Source of the DNA: Curvularia sp. ZM96
Taxonomy: Eukaryota > Ascomycota > Dothideomycetes > Pleosporales > Pleosporaceae
DNA length: 64,000 nt
Assembly (NCBI GenBank): GCA_022457065.1
Contig: JAJGBQ010000003.1
Coordinates: 372,001 to 436,000, forward strand
Direction: 5' to 3'
The position numbers and the translations under genes are program-made. Positions 20,706 to 32,300 of this stretch are shown here, in pieces (within the stretch, counting starts at the first letter, position 1; every line of letters starts with the position of its first letter). The notes beneath the pieces were generated by a model. The model was given only the letters and a program-made list of their open reading frames with translations, had not been told where the DNA came from and searched no databases.

Positions 20706-22490
20706 CTAATCAAACACACTCGAACGACTCCACTTACTCGCTCTTCTGACCCTCTTTCCAAATATATAAAACACAAACGGTACCGGAATAAGCAGTGCCG
20801 CGAATCCGCCTGTTATAGTGCTCGCAGGCCCCACACCAATATTATGGTACATTGGCGTGACCACCAGCGGAAATGCGCCTGCAAAAGCGCTGCGCAAGAA
20901 CGTATTTGCCGCGACCGCACTCGCTGCATACAGGGAAAAAGTGTCAACAAGGTAATTCAGCGCAGCTTGGAAAATGGTAAAGAACCCCGTTCCCATCAGC
21001 ACAAGTCCTATCACAGGCACGATCCAGTGGAATTTTGGGTCTGCAGTCCAGCCTAAGAGGAACTGACCGGCTGAAAAAAGAACTGAGCCCAGCATCATGG
21101 GCGGCAAACGCGCCTCGGGGACAGCTCTGTTCCCAGCGGCATGGTATACTTTGTTATAGAGAATTTGGTTGTAAGCGTTGATGCTGCAGCCAATGGTGGC
21201 TCCGACGAGGATGCCCAAAAAGGGTAGTGTGGCACTGACAGCAGGCCAGCCTCTTATTTCGCCGAAGATGATGGGGATCCCACCAAGTTGCATGTACAAG
21301 ATTCCGTAGCAGAAGCTAGCGTAAAGCGCCATGAGGAAACAAATTGGCGTGGTGAGAAGCTGGACTGGGCGGAGCAGAAACTTTTTTGACAACTCCTTGA
21401 TGCTAACGTCCCATTCTTCGAACTTGGTGTGTAGTGCCCAGTTGCCTGTCTCGTGGCGGAGACGACGTGCTTTGTACACGAGCAATTTGGGTGGGTAGCA
21501 TTCGTCAATGAAGATGACGTCAATGACGAGGGCAACGGCTTGAAGAATACCGGTGAAATACTCGGTCCATCGCCAGCCCAGGGATGGGTCCGCGACGAAA
21601 GCTGCTGAGACAATGGGACCCAGACATGGACCTCCGACGACTGCCATTGCATAGCCAGCCATTGCCATTGCTCGCCATGCCGGGCTGTACAAATCACCTA
21701 GCACACCTCCAGTATTCGTGACAGGTGCACTGGCAAAGAAAGCGCCAAAAAATCGCGTAATCATGAGTGTCTGAAAATCCTTTGCCGTTGCGCTTCCGAA
21801 GCTGAAGCATATTGCTACAAACATGGGTGTTAAGACTGCAATCCTTCGTCCGTACACTTCGGACAACGGCGCCCAGAGGAGTGGACCAAGGCCAAAGCCG
21901 AACAGGAAGATTGTGGTACCTAGGACCGCTACCTGGTTGCCGACGTGGAATTCTCTAGCTACCTGTCTGGTACCGGCAGAATAGGATGAAGAAGCCCATG
22001 TCGCGCTCATGGTCGTAAAGCCGTACATTAGTGTCGTCAGAACCTTCTTCTTCGTGGGCCAGTTTATCGGTCGATATGGGTCGTCTTCGCCGTCGAAATC
22101 GACAAGAACATCTGTAGATGTAGGCTGACCTGATAGCGGGTGTGAGAATGGCGCAACATTTGGTCGCGACCGGATTCGCGAAAGAACAGTCTCCCTGCGT
22201 GATATGGTCCGGTTTAGGGGTTGATTGGTGCCGCTGGCTGTTGCTGGTCCTGCTCGTAGTTCACTACGCCGACTCCGCGATCGAGAAATGCTCTCAGATA
22301 GCTCCTTTCCCGTGGGTCGGTGGCCATCGTAATTGGGGTCGTACTCATCCTCAGTACTGGTCGATACCGTCTCTATAGTTGATGCACTTCTCCGTCTAGG
22401 TCTTGATCTTCTTCCGCTCTCCAGATCTATGCTTGCATTGGATGGCCGTGATGGATGGATATCTTTTCCCTTTTCGCTTTCAGGGTTCAT
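20706..22490 (-). CDS. MFS transporter, DHA1 (Tpo1/Flu1-like) family
   Basis: This single-exon gene encodes 594 residues of a proton-coupled efflux transporter in the plasma membrane. A long Ser/Arg-rich cytoplasmic N-terminus (about residues 1-130) precedes the conserved DGEDDPYRPINWPTKKKVLTT entry. Transmembrane helices follow, with the family motifs GPLLWAPLSEVYGRR (motif A type), RFFGAFFASAPVTNTGGVLGD-type segment and YAMAVVGGPCLGPIVSA (motif C). The second half ends in VFYIFGKRVRRASK. Twelve helices are expected. Relatives export polyamines, azoles, mycotoxins and other metabolites. The gene converges on the ABA3-like gene with only 257 bases between the stops, so export of a terpenoid is conceivable but not shown. 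Confidence 0.92.
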   Translation of the reverse strand: MNPESEKGKDIHPSRPSNASIDLESGRRSRPRRRSASTIETVSTSTEDEYDPNYDGHRPTGKELSESISRSRSRRSELRAGPATASGTNQPLNRTISRRETVLSRIRSRPNVAPFSHPLSGQPTSTDVLVDFDGEDDPYRPINWPTKKKVLTTLMYGFTTMSATWASSSYSAGTRQVAREFHVGNQVAVLGTTIFLFGFGLGPLLWAPLSEVYGRRIAVLTPMFVAICFSFGSATAKDFQTLMITRFFGAFFASAPVTNTGGVLGDLYSPAWRAMAMAGYAMAVVGGPCLGPIVSAAFVADPSLGWRWTEYFTGILQAVALVIDVIFIDECYPPKLLVYKARRLRHETGNWALHTKFEEWDVSIKELSKKFLLRPVQLLTTPICFLMALYASFCYGILYMQLGGIPIIFGEIRGWPAVSATLPFLGILVGATIGCSINAYNQILYNKVYHAAGNRAVPEARLPPMMLGSVLFSAGQFLLGWTADPKFHWIVPVIGLVLMGTGFFTIFQAALNYLVDTFSLYAASAVAANTFLRSAFAGAFPLVVTPMYHNIGVGPASTITGGFAALLIPVPFVFYIFGKRVRRASKWSRSSVFD

Positions 22491-23104
22491 AGTCCCAATA
22501 GTTGTGTGATGTATATTGATTATTGCTGAAGAAGAGATTTTCGATTCTCTCTTATGATCCTGGAGTTCTTTAACTTAATATATCAGTTCAGGGCCAACAA
22601 ATGAACAACAAATTGATATTTTGAACATGGATGGACCGTCTGGCCATCAATTATCAAGAGATAACTCCGGTAAATGTGACGTCAATTTTGCCTACTAGGC
22701 TGGCGGACTAGCCTGACGTGGTATAGTTTCCTGAGTACCCTTCATCGCTTGGTCATTATTTCCGTAAGGCTCGGATAACTCGCCCTTAGCAAGCAGCGCA
22801 CACTATCGCTCGTACGAAGCTGAACATGCAGAATACGCGTCCATCGACGGAAAAGAGTGCTAGTGCATAGCGGAAAAGCAGTCCTCATGGAAAAGCAGCC
22901 ACCTCGGAAAAGTGTTCTATATGAATCAGGGTGAAGATGCCCAATCACGCCTCACGAGGGAAACGCGTCACTCTCAACCGGCAACGGAGTTTATGTAGTC
23001 ATCAAGGTCAATACGACTAATTCAGCTAAGACGATGACTCATGAATATGTTCACGAAGAGTACCGACAACATCTCCGACCAATATCCTTTCCATGTGCAA
23101 TGAC
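22491..23104. other. Gene-free interval, promoter of the MFS transporter
   Basis: The left part holds the transporter's promoter and leader, with an AT-rich stretch at about 22565-22625. The right part is the 3' region of the next minus-strand gene. No other gene is supported. Confidence 0.45.
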
Positions 23105-24233
23105 TTACCAAGCACCAGGCGTGTTTGCTACGGTTTGTGCAGCAACCTCGCAGTCCTCACCCTGGGGAATGACAGCGCCGTGGCCTACATTCTGCGCACA
23201 GGCTGTGAAGCCGTAGACGCCTTGGTAGAAGCCTGTCCCATCTGGACTAGCCTTCTGCAAGATGGCCGTAAATACGTTGACGCCTGCCGAAGGTCCTAGA
23301 GTTGCATTGCCAGTGCGGAAAGTGGGCTGTGCGGTACTATTGGTGAAGTAGAATGTGCTTCGCTGACACTTTGGGTTGACAAGGCTAGCAGCATTCGCCA
23401 ATATCCATGGCTGGTTGATCATTCTCTTCCAGGCGCTGAGAGAATATCGGGGTGAGGACTGATTGGGCTCATTGACGAACTTCAAGTCGATTGCTTCTGA
23501 GTATAGGCCGGGACCGCTGACGGGATTGGGCGCCTGTGCCCACTTCGAGTTGGCGCCCAGCGATCCATCACTGTAAGACTGGAATGGTCCATTGGTGGGC
23601 AGGAAGGCTCCAATCCTAAAGAGAATTCCGGCGATTGTGGCTGAAAGTTTATATGTTAGCGAGTCCTGGTTGGGAAAAGGAGAAGCTTCTGTGCGCTGTA
23701 CTTACCAACTACAGAGGGGATCAGCCCTTGCACATAGCTCTGAGTAACTGTGTCGATACCGGCGATATACGAAATGAGTGGTATATTCAATGGCGTTTGG
23801 GAGTTACCAATCCCAATGTATGGGATCATGGTAGTAGCCAGCATCAATCCTGTAGCCAGCTGAAAGCCATCTTGACGAACATCATTGGCCGAGCCAACAG
23901 TGACCATAACAGGATGCATACCCGCAGGAAAGTTCAGTTCTGCAGGGAGAGGCAACAGATTCAACCCTCTCAAGTTGACCAGAGTTGGAAATGACTCTTG
24001 AACGGCTTTCTTAACCTGGTCCTTTGGTACAGGGACTAGGAACCAGTCTGACGTATATGTTATATATACGTTTCTCGATGCAGCTCTGGGATATACTCAC
24101 TGTTGGTTACTGCCATGGTTCGGTCTTGCTGGTTGTAGATTGCAACTTCATTCGGACATATTGGGGATTGAGCAACGACAAGACTCGCGGCTGCGAGCAG
24201 GACTTGGAGAAAGCGTGTCATGGTGTATTGCAT
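23105..24233 (-). CDS. Secreted protein of unknown family
   Basis: I do not recognise a named family. Exons are 24233-24101, 24047-23706 and 23640-23105 (1011 nt, 336 residues). A signal peptide is evident (MTRFLQVLLAAASLVVAQ, with an upstream in-frame Met at 24233). The mature part contains NDWFLVPVPKDQV, LNLLPLPAELNFPAGMHPVM and VTVGSANDVRQ, which read like a conserved small-molecule-binding beta fold. N-glycosylation sequons (NQSS, NST, NAT) and a few cysteines near the C-terminus (NPKCQR, FTACAQ, EDCEVA) fit an extracellular protein. The stop codon sits inside a perfect donor (GTAAGT). Splicing there would only change the last residue before another stop near 23009. Catalytic residues cannot be assigned. 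Confidence 0.75.
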
Positions 24234-25701
24234 TGCTGGTTTGGAGTGAGACATGCAATATGAATGGATATTGGGATCAATTTATATGAATAGAGATGCC
24301 TTGTGTTGCATATATTCCATCATGTGTTAGTCTCTAGCACATCCTGTATTGAGTCTGTGATCGGTGAATGCAGACCATCAAAACGCACTGTCTTGCCTGA
24401 GGTACTATGAAGAACTTCAGGGATGTACGTTAGCCACGGGCGTTCCCGAGCTTGTCCGTGAGGATCTGCATTGTCACTATCGATTGTGGCGTTGACACAT
24501 GAACAGTTCGCTAGCCGCCTATTGCTGCAAAACCCACTTGAAATCGGTTTTCAGGCTATCGAATTGACGCTTGTGGCTAGAGTAGATATCGATTCCGCTT
24601 ACATCCGGAGAGGCGTTCAATTAGGCTTATAATACTGCCTGTGGTTCGTTCGACTGGTGAGTGAAACTTGTGCTTTTCCGCAATGTTCTATGGTAGAACA
24701 TTAACACCACAGAGATGGTGGCTCTGCTGAAGTCAAATTGCGAGATCTTGGCACAATCTAATGATAGTACCTGGTCATAGTTCGCCATTCACAATGTACC
24801 GCATACTCAGCGTAACTGTTGAGATAACAGATAAATACCTTCCAGCATGCTAGAGTAAAGGTACTTCGACTGCAAGCACTAATTAGACTCTGAAACTGGA
24901 ATATGTTGTGAGAGATCAGACGTAATCGAGATAATGTCGCTTACCTGAAAAAAAAGTAACATGTGGCTTACAGTCACAAGGTGTTGTTGTAGCTTCGGTT
25001 GCATACTGAGGTTGTTCCCAGGCAGCGAAAAAGGAACACAATCTGGTTAGTTCCCAAACACGCTGCTACCATTCGCCGAACCGACTCTTGGATAACGGCA
25101 ACATTCGTTTTGGACTAGAAAGCCAAGCTGCCAAGGTGACATTACACACATACACGAAGATTTGATTTGCCCTCTGAAAACTGCCAAGCGCAGCCCTTTC
25201 CGCCCCTTTGTGGGAAAAAACAAGTATAGTCATTCGTAGGAGCTGTTAATAGCTATCGGTGAAGTCACACATTCTACGTGTCAGGTTTAGAATTAAAAAT
25301 GTATGGGTGGTTGTAAGAATAGTTCGCTCACCAGATGTGATGTAAGCTTACAACGAACACTTCCTATGTTAGCGGCCAAAAAAATGCATAACTACTGAGT
25401 ATCAATGACGAGAGGTTTCATTTTGGAAAAAGGTTATATTCGTAGCTTACAGACTGTTTTGGGATAGAGCCCAGCTATAGCTGCGTGTTTTGTTAGATTA
25501 CCTAAGTTTGTATGAACTTGAATACAAATGTTTGTTGTTTTGTTGGTCGCCTCCCTGATCGGGCTTCATGTTTTGGACTCCCGCGTCGCATCTGTCAAAA
25601 GCATTTCTGGCATAATCGACCCCACATAACGTTCCAGCAGGATATGCTGTGTTATGATTAGTAAACAAGATCGTGAATAGGAAGTATTGCCGTACCTTTG
25701 G
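24234..25701. other. Gene-free interval of about 1.5 kb
   Basis: I see no supported gene on either strand. The open frames are short and stop-rich, and the composition is somewhat AT-rich, particularly 25240-25560. It must include the promoter of the unknown secreted protein and the 3' region of the F-box gene. Confidence 0.45.
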
Positions 25702-26691
25702 TCAGTTGTCGCAGTCACCCTTGGCTAACCCGTGCGCCCTGCGCATATGGTTGGCCAAACCTTCTTCAGTCCAGATCTCACACTGCCGCAAGTTGATGTA
25801 GTCATTCCAGCTGGTTGTGCCCGTTGCAGATTTCTTATCTCGCTTCTCGTCTTCTGCCTTGCAGATGAGACATCGCGTACCGTAGACTCCGACCAGGCTA
25901 GTCTTGCTCAGCCACGGAGCAACTACAACGCTAAGGCTCTTGTTCAGCGTCAGTTGCACACCGATATAACCTTTCTTCACGTTACATAAATCGTTCCACT
26001 CCTCATCGCTGTGGCCCTGCCAGTGGACGAAGATATCTCCAGGCCTGACACGACGCGACCTAGCCATGCTCGGATCGCCTGCGGGCCGAGCAAACTTATA
26101 AAGACCTGGTACGGGCGTGAAGCTTAGCGGAATCACAGTGTCGGTAACAAGAAGGCCAATATCGCCATCGCCATCGGCGTAGCCTAGCCATTTGTCACCG
26201 TCCCGACGCACCAACTTCCAGGGTCCCAATTCACCTCGACAGAATCCATTCAGACTAAGGCAGACGCGCTGACAGGTAAAGAGGCAAATGTAATGGGCCA
26301 GTGTACCACATTCGGCACATGTGCGTTGGCACAATGCAGCAAAGAGGTTGGCAATGGTATACTTGTCGTGCATACCAATGGCAATAGCTATACGCAGTGC
26401 TATGGACGCATTGGTGACAATCTTGTGGTAGTCCAGGTTGGAGTTGACGAGGCTCATTGCTGACTTGCTGATTCGACGAAACGCAAGAAGTGATTTGATG
26501 TCAAGGAAAGGAAGGATATGCTGCTGGATCTCAACGGGAAGGCTATACAAATTGCCCACGCACGCATCAGCCAAGTTCGTACAGTTATGTTTGCCATTGT
26601 CGAGTGGGCAGTGAGCTTCAAGTATGTGCTCTTTGACAATGTTCTTCTTCAATTGGCCGATCATGAGTTGCTGGAGTAGACCGAGGGCCAT
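25702..26691 (-). CDS. F-box protein with Cys-rich middle domain
   Basis: This single-exon gene encodes 329 residues. The F-box is at about residues 47-90 (LYSLPVEIQQHILPFLDIKSLLAFRRIS), suggesting an SCF ubiquitin-ligase substrate adaptor that binds Skp1. A cysteine cluster follows (CQRTCAECGTLAHYICLFTC, then CLS, about residues 118-150) and may bind zinc. A later pair (CLICKAEDEKRDKK) and the C-terminal HMRRAHGLAKGDC segment form another possible zinc site. Fungal genomes carry many such lineage-specific F-box proteins, so the target is unknown. The start is the first Met of the frame and lies well before the F-box. Confidence 0.8.
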   Translation of the reverse strand: MALGLLQQLMIGQLKKNIVKEHILEAHCPLDNGKHNCTNLADACVGNLYSLPVEIQQHILPFLDIKSLLAFRRISKSAMSLVNSNLDYHKIVTNASIALRIAIAIGMHDKYTIANLFAALCQRTCAECGTLAHYICLFTCQRVCLSLNGFCRGELGPWKLVRRDGDKWLGYADGDGDIGLLVTDTVIPLSFTPVPGLYKFARPAGDPSMARSRRVRPGDIFVHWQGHSDEEWNDLCNVKKGYIGVQLTLNKSLSVVVAPWLSKTSLVGVYGTRCLICKAEDEKRDKKSATGTTSWNDYINLRQCEIWTEEGLANHMRRAHGLAKGDCDN

Positions 26692-27685
26692 CCTGAGAAT
26701 GGGATTAGTGTTGAGGTTGTTTTGTGGTAGAGAATAGAAGTAGTAGAAATTCGACTCTTAAGGAGAGAGGGGTGTTGCTTTCACTCTTTGCCAAGACTGA
26801 TCAGTCACTGTGAAGGGGCTAAACAGTGGAGAGTGTTTGGATCGAGCGGAGGTGAATTGCGATATCCATTGGTGATTCTGGCACACTGCCCAATCTGCAA
26901 TTATTTTGCTAAGATCCTGGATAGCTACGAGTGTTTTCCGAGCTATTTTCGAGCTATATTGGGATGACATCTGATAGTGATGTTCCTCTAGTTTTAACAG
27001 TTGCTACCTTTTACTAGCAGACTTGGTAGAGGCGGGAAAGCGCTGTTCTTTTCCGAGCCCTTCGTATCAAAACATTATTGTCACGCTGCTTGATTACACA
27101 TGGATAGACTTTGCAACATGACAGCGTCATATGGGATAGTTTTAAACACCATTTTTCTTGTGTAAATTCAACTTCGCAACGCGGAGATCCCGGGCTATTG
27201 TTCTCTACGCCAGCCAAATAGTAGTTAAGTCTTGCGTAAAAAATACTAGGTAGCATATGTGCTGACGATGCTCCGGGAAGGGGTCGTCCAGCAGATGCGA
27301 TTTGCTCTTCTTGTTTCCGCGACTACCATGAACACTTCAAATGTAACCAACTTTTCGTGTCACCCTTACAGAAAGTACCCATTGTACAGTCGCGTATAAT
27401 TGCATTTTCATTCTAAGGGAATCTTGGAATTAATATATACTACATTTAGGTTGTGCTTTGGAAAAGAGATTAGATTCTAGACTGAAGTCATCAATCCGCC
27501 AGAGTTTCTAGAGGCATTTTTGTGGAACAGTGCAGCTAAGACTTGAGATAAAACCCTACAGCTATGCGCAAAAAACTTGTGTTGTGTTTCAGTCCCTTGG
27601 TATGTGATATAAGTCGAACACCCTAGATTCTGCTTCATTATGGCTACGAGGGCGACAAAAAAGCCGCCATGGAGGTCAGGAAAGC
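26692..27685. other. Gene-free interval between F-box gene and tRNA
   Basis: The promoter of the F-box gene is in the left part. The frames at 26758-26970 and 27014-27256 (minus) have no family features. No gene is supported. Confidence 0.45.
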
Positions 27686-27692
27686 AAAAAAA
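27686..27692 (-). terminator. RNA polymerase III terminator of tRNA-Lys
   Basis: A run of seven A on the plus strand reads as seven T on the minus strand, 10 bases beyond the tRNA 3' end. This is the standard Pol III stop signal. Confidence 0.85.
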
Positions 27693-27701
27693 GAACGTAC
27701 A

Positions 27702-27809
27702 AGCCCGACGTGGGGGTCGAACCCACAACCTTGAGATGTACTGAGTTATCGTGTCTATCAGACCGTGAAGACTAAGAGTCTCACGCTCTACCGATTGAGC
27801 TAGCCGGGC
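27702..27809 (-). tRNA. tRNA-Lys (anticodon CTT) with an intron
   Basis: The minus strand folds as a full cloverleaf. The acceptor stem GCCCGGC pairs with GTCGGGC allowing one G-T pair. The D arm contains TAGCTCAATCGGTAGAGC. The anticodon stem TGAGA/TCTCA encloses a loop with CTT at positions 34-36, and the T arm is GTGGG-TTCGACC-CCCAC. A 35-nt intron (27772-27738) interrupts the loop one base after the anticodon, the canonical position for tRNA splicing endonuclease. Removing it leaves 73 nt. Internal A-box (TAGCTCAATCGG) and B-box (GGTTCGACCCC) promoter elements are intact, and a T-run terminator follows. A protein-like frame covering this locus is a shadow. Confidence 0.96.
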
Positions 27810-29360
27810 TATTGCTTTTGTTCGATGACGGCTAAGTGAAATAGCAAGCTTATGTCTGGAATAAGAACAGGGTGTTCTTGCAATCGAGTGGTAAAGCAAT
27901 GGTTTTAGCGGGGTATGCGGGATATGGTGGGGTGAAGGAAAATTCTCACCGAGGGTCCCCGAGATGTGCGCTAGCAGGAATTGAACCATGGGTGTACTCG
28001 GCAAATAGGTAATCGAAGAACTAAGGCCTAGGCAAACCGAGATGAGGGTGGACAGGCTAGCTGTTAGGGAGATAGAAAGCGTGTGTTAGTAACAGTAAGA
28101 TTGCCGCACGTGCGGGACCACGTGACTGTAGTAAGCGCTTTATGTACTCCGTACTGTGAATAATCCATGAGCAGCTATTGCTGAGGTTATATACTCCGTA
28201 CATACAAGATGTATGTACATAGGCCGGATATGTGGGGCACAGGCAGTGAGATGTGGCCTCCTGAGCCCGTTGTGGATGCATCCATGGCAAGGCGCTGCTA
28301 CAGCTATTTTAAGAAAGTCCACGCCGCCGCTAGAGTAGCATTACGAGGCGACGAGCCACATCAAGTTGGTACCAGAGGCTCCGCGATAACACAGGTGTCT
28401 AGACACAAGCAGTGATGATGACTGAGGTGCGAACTGACTGTACCGTGGCACGGCGCGCTTTGAGCGTGGTCTTTTCGGCATACCAAAGACGCCGCAGCAC
28501 AGTGCATACGTGAGTTAAATTGGGATGTGCCCGCCTCGAAGAATGCAGGGCGAAGGTGGCTGGAGGTTTGTGTTGGGCGCAGCAACGAAGTGCAGGTACC
28601 TAGACGAATGTTAGTTTCAGGATGGAAACGCACATGGCATGCCAAGTGCGCGAGATGTGAACCAATACCTTGAAGCGACTTGGACCGTAGATGCATGTTG
28701 TATATTGCGAATTGCATTGCACTGCTACCGTCGACTTGAGTAGAGGGCGCTTGGCGCAACGTCAGTGTGCTCCACCCAATGTCTTTGGCAACGGCAGCGC
28801 CGCGTAATGGCCCAGGACAGGAGACGGGCAGGAGGACAGTCTCACGCATCAAGATTGCGTCGGCGCAATTCTGGGCCTAGAGTCGCAGGCGGTGGGCTGG
28901 ATTCGCTGGTATAACGAGACACCAGGGGCGCGGCTGCAGCAGGCGGTCCAGGGTGCGGGAGGTCGTCGTAGGCACTGCCGCAGCACCTGGGGCCCGTGCC
29001 GAACATCTTTCGACGACGACGACACAGCCAGCCAGCCAGCCCACGGTTAGGCGTGCAAGTAGACCCGTGACCTTCTGCTCCGCTTCCCAGCGCCATCGCC
29101 ATCCATTGCGCACACCTGTCCTCGCTCGCACACGCACCCATACGCTCTCACACACACTCCTGACACGCGAACCGCCGGCCAACCCGGGCGACTGCTGCCA
29201 TTTCCAGCGCCCAGCTCTCGACCCTCGACACGACGAGACTAGACCAGCACCCTCCCACCCGTCTCAAGAGAAGGCAGCAGCACAGGGGCCGCTCTCCGAT
29301 GAATTAGCAGAGCAGGCGCGCTGAGCGGAGAAAGGACGCCCACGACGACAGACGGCCGCT
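27810..29360. other. Gene-free interval and promoter/leader of the flippase gene
   Basis: No protein gene is supported. The word TACTCCGTA occurs at about 28145 and again near 28193. The last ~350 bases are rich in CACACA/CTCTCACAC-like tracts and lead into the flippase ATG, so they are probably its promoter and 5' UTR. A B-box-like 11-mer lies at 27977-27987 without a cloverleaf. Confidence 0.45.
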
Positions 29361-32300
29361 ATGGCCAGCAGGCCGCCAGGTGGACCGCCTCATAGCGAGA
29401 ACCTAATCGACTTCGACGACCACCAACCCGCATATCACTCAGGCGCACCGCCGCCGACAGGCGACCACAATCTTCTCCACCACTATGACATAGATGCTTC
29501 AGACGCGGCGCCGCAGGGCCGGCCCTCGGTCTCGTACGACGACTTTGTAGGTGGTGGTGCAAGGTCGACCCAGGGCTTGCCGGGAGGGCCAGGCGCACCT
29601 CCCGCAGGCACGCCATATCTGGGAGGACCGGGCAACAACAGGGCCTACTCGCAAACTTCCGACCTGAACAACTACCAGAGATACTCGGACGCAGACATTC
29701 CACACGACGACGATGCCTCCGCACAGGGCTACTATGCGGCTGGGGGTGCATACGACCAGGCCTCACCAGGCGTAAGGCGCGGCGGATCCAAAAACGCACA
29801 CAACCGGAACAGCATCCTCAGTCTTGGTGGCGGCCTGACAGGGAGAGTCAAGAACATGCTGGGCCGCGGCTCCGAGTACTCAGAGATGGATATGCCCTTG
29901 ACCGAGAACGCCGCCCACCAGCAGCAACCGAGCGCCAACGAGGCTGCCGCTCCATACGACGACGGCACGTCGTCCAAGAAGAAGAAAAAAGGTCTCGGCA
30001 CCTTCAAGTTTGGCTTTGGGCGAAGCGCGCCCGACCCATCGACACTCGGCCCCCGCATCATCCACCTCAACAACCCACCCGCAAACTCGGTCAACAAGTA
30101 TGTCGACAACCACATCTCGACGTCCAAATACAACATTGTCACTTTCCTCCCCAAGTTTCTCTACGAGCAGTTTTCCAAATACGCCAACCTCTTCTTCCTC
30201 TTTACTGCTATCCTTCAACAGATTCCAGGTATCTCACCTACATCTCGATTTACTACCATTGTTCCCCTAGGCATCGTCCTGTTCGTATCGGCTGTCAAGG
30301 AGTACATTGAAGATTACCGACGGAAACAGTCTGATTCGGAACTCAACAACTCCAAAGCGCTGGTTCTCAAAGGCTCGACCTTTGTAGACACCAAATGGGT
30401 CAATGTTGCCGTGGGAGACATTGTGCGCGTCGAGTCCGAACAACCCTTCCCGGCAGACCTGGTCCTTCTTGCCTCTTCCGAACCCGAGGGTCTTTGCTAC
30501 ATCGAGACGGCCAATTTGGACGGCGAGACAAATCTCAAAATCAAACAGGCCATTCCTGAGACTGCCGACTTTGTCAGTCCAGCAGAACTGGCGAGACTAG
30601 GCGGCCGCATCCGTTCCGAACAACCCAACAGCAGTCTCTACACCTATGAAGCCACCTTGACCATTGCCGCAGGCGGGGGAGAGAAGGAGCTGCCTCTGGC
30701 ACCCGATCAGCTTTTGTTGCGTGGAGCCACGCTGCGAAACACGCCATGGATCCACGGCGTTGTTGTCTTCACCGGACACGAAACCAAGCTTATGAGAAAC
30801 GCTACAGCTACTCCTATCAAGACTACGGCCGTGGAGAGGATGGTCAACAAGCAAATTCTCATGTTGGTCGTTATCCTTGTCTGTCTTAGCATCATCAGCT
30901 CCATTGGAGACGTTGTTGTGCAATCCACCCAAGGAGAAAGCCTCGCCTACCTCCGTCTCCCTGGTTTCAACGGCGCCAAGCAGTTCTTCCGTGATCTACT
31001 GACTTACTGGGTTTTGTATTCCAATCTGGTCCCCATCTCGCTCTTCGTTACAATCGAAATTGTAAAGTACTACACTGGAAGTTTGATTGATTCTGACCTT
31101 GACATCTACTACGAACCGACAGACACACCCGCCAAATGCCGAACATCGTCCTTGGTCGAGGAACTCGGCCAGATCGAATACATTTTCTCCGATAAAACAG
31201 GTACCTTGACCTGCAACATGATGGAGTTCAGGCAATCAACTATTGCGGGTATCCAGTATGCCGATGAAATCCCGGAAGATCGACGTGCGACAGTGGAAGA
31301 CGGGGTTGAGGTTGGAATCCACGATTTCAAACAGCTTGAGCAGAACCGACGAACCCATCAAAACAAGCACATCATCGACCAGTTTCTCACCCTCCTTGCA
31401 ACGTGTCATACAGTTATCCCCGAAATGAAGGGCGAAAAAGGTGCCATCAAGTACCAAGCCGCCTCGCCAGACGAGGGTGCGTTGGTGGAGGGCGCCGTGA
31501 CTCTGGGCTACAGGTTCATTGCCAGAAAACCGCGCGCTGTCATCATCGAGGTTGACGGCCGCAAACTAGAATACGAACTTCTGGCCGTCTGTGAATTCAA
31601 CTCCACCCGAAAGAGGATGTCTACCATCTTCCGCACGCCCGAAGGCAAGATTGTATGCTATACCAAGGGTGCCGATACTGTGATCTTGGAGAGACTGTCA
31701 AAGGACAACCCATATGTAGAAGCGACTCTAACGCATCTGGAAGAATACGCCTCCGAAGGACTCCGAACTCTCTGTCTGGCTATGCGTGAGATCCCAGAGG
31801 ATGAGTTCCAAGAATGGTGGTCGATTTTCAACACTGCACAGACAACGGTCAGTGGCAACCGTGCCGACGAGCTGGACAAGGCTGCTGAACTCATTGAACG
31901 CGACATGACGCTTTTGGGAGCAACCGCTATCGAGGACAAACTGCAGGATGGTGTTCCCGACACTATTGCTACTCTTCAGTCCGCTGGTATCAAGGTCTGG
32001 GTCTTGACCGGTGATCGTCAGGAAACCGCCATCAACATCGGCATGAGTTGCAAGCTGATTAGCGAGGATATGAGTCTTCTAATCATCAACGAGGAGAGCA
32101 AGGAAGCCACCCGCGACAACATCCGCAAGAAGTACCAAGCAATTACCAGCCAAAGCCAAGGTGGAGCAGAAATGGACGTACTCGCTCTAGTCATTGACGG
32201 AAAATCGCTGACGTACGCCCTCGAGCGCGATCTTGAGAAGGAGTTCCTAGATCTTGCTATCAAGTGCAAGGCTGTCATCTGCTGCCGTGTTTCTCCCCTT

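Noticed and set aside
27977..27987. B-box-like 11-mer (GGTTCAATTCC on the minus strand), possible second tRNA
   Set aside because: The flanking bases do not form a T stem, acceptor stem or D arm, so it is at most a tRNA-derived scrap or chance.
27477..28004. Minus-strand frame of 175 codons
   Set aside because: It reads through the tRNA-Lys gene (the RLAQSVERETLSL part is tRNA sequence), so it is not a protein gene.
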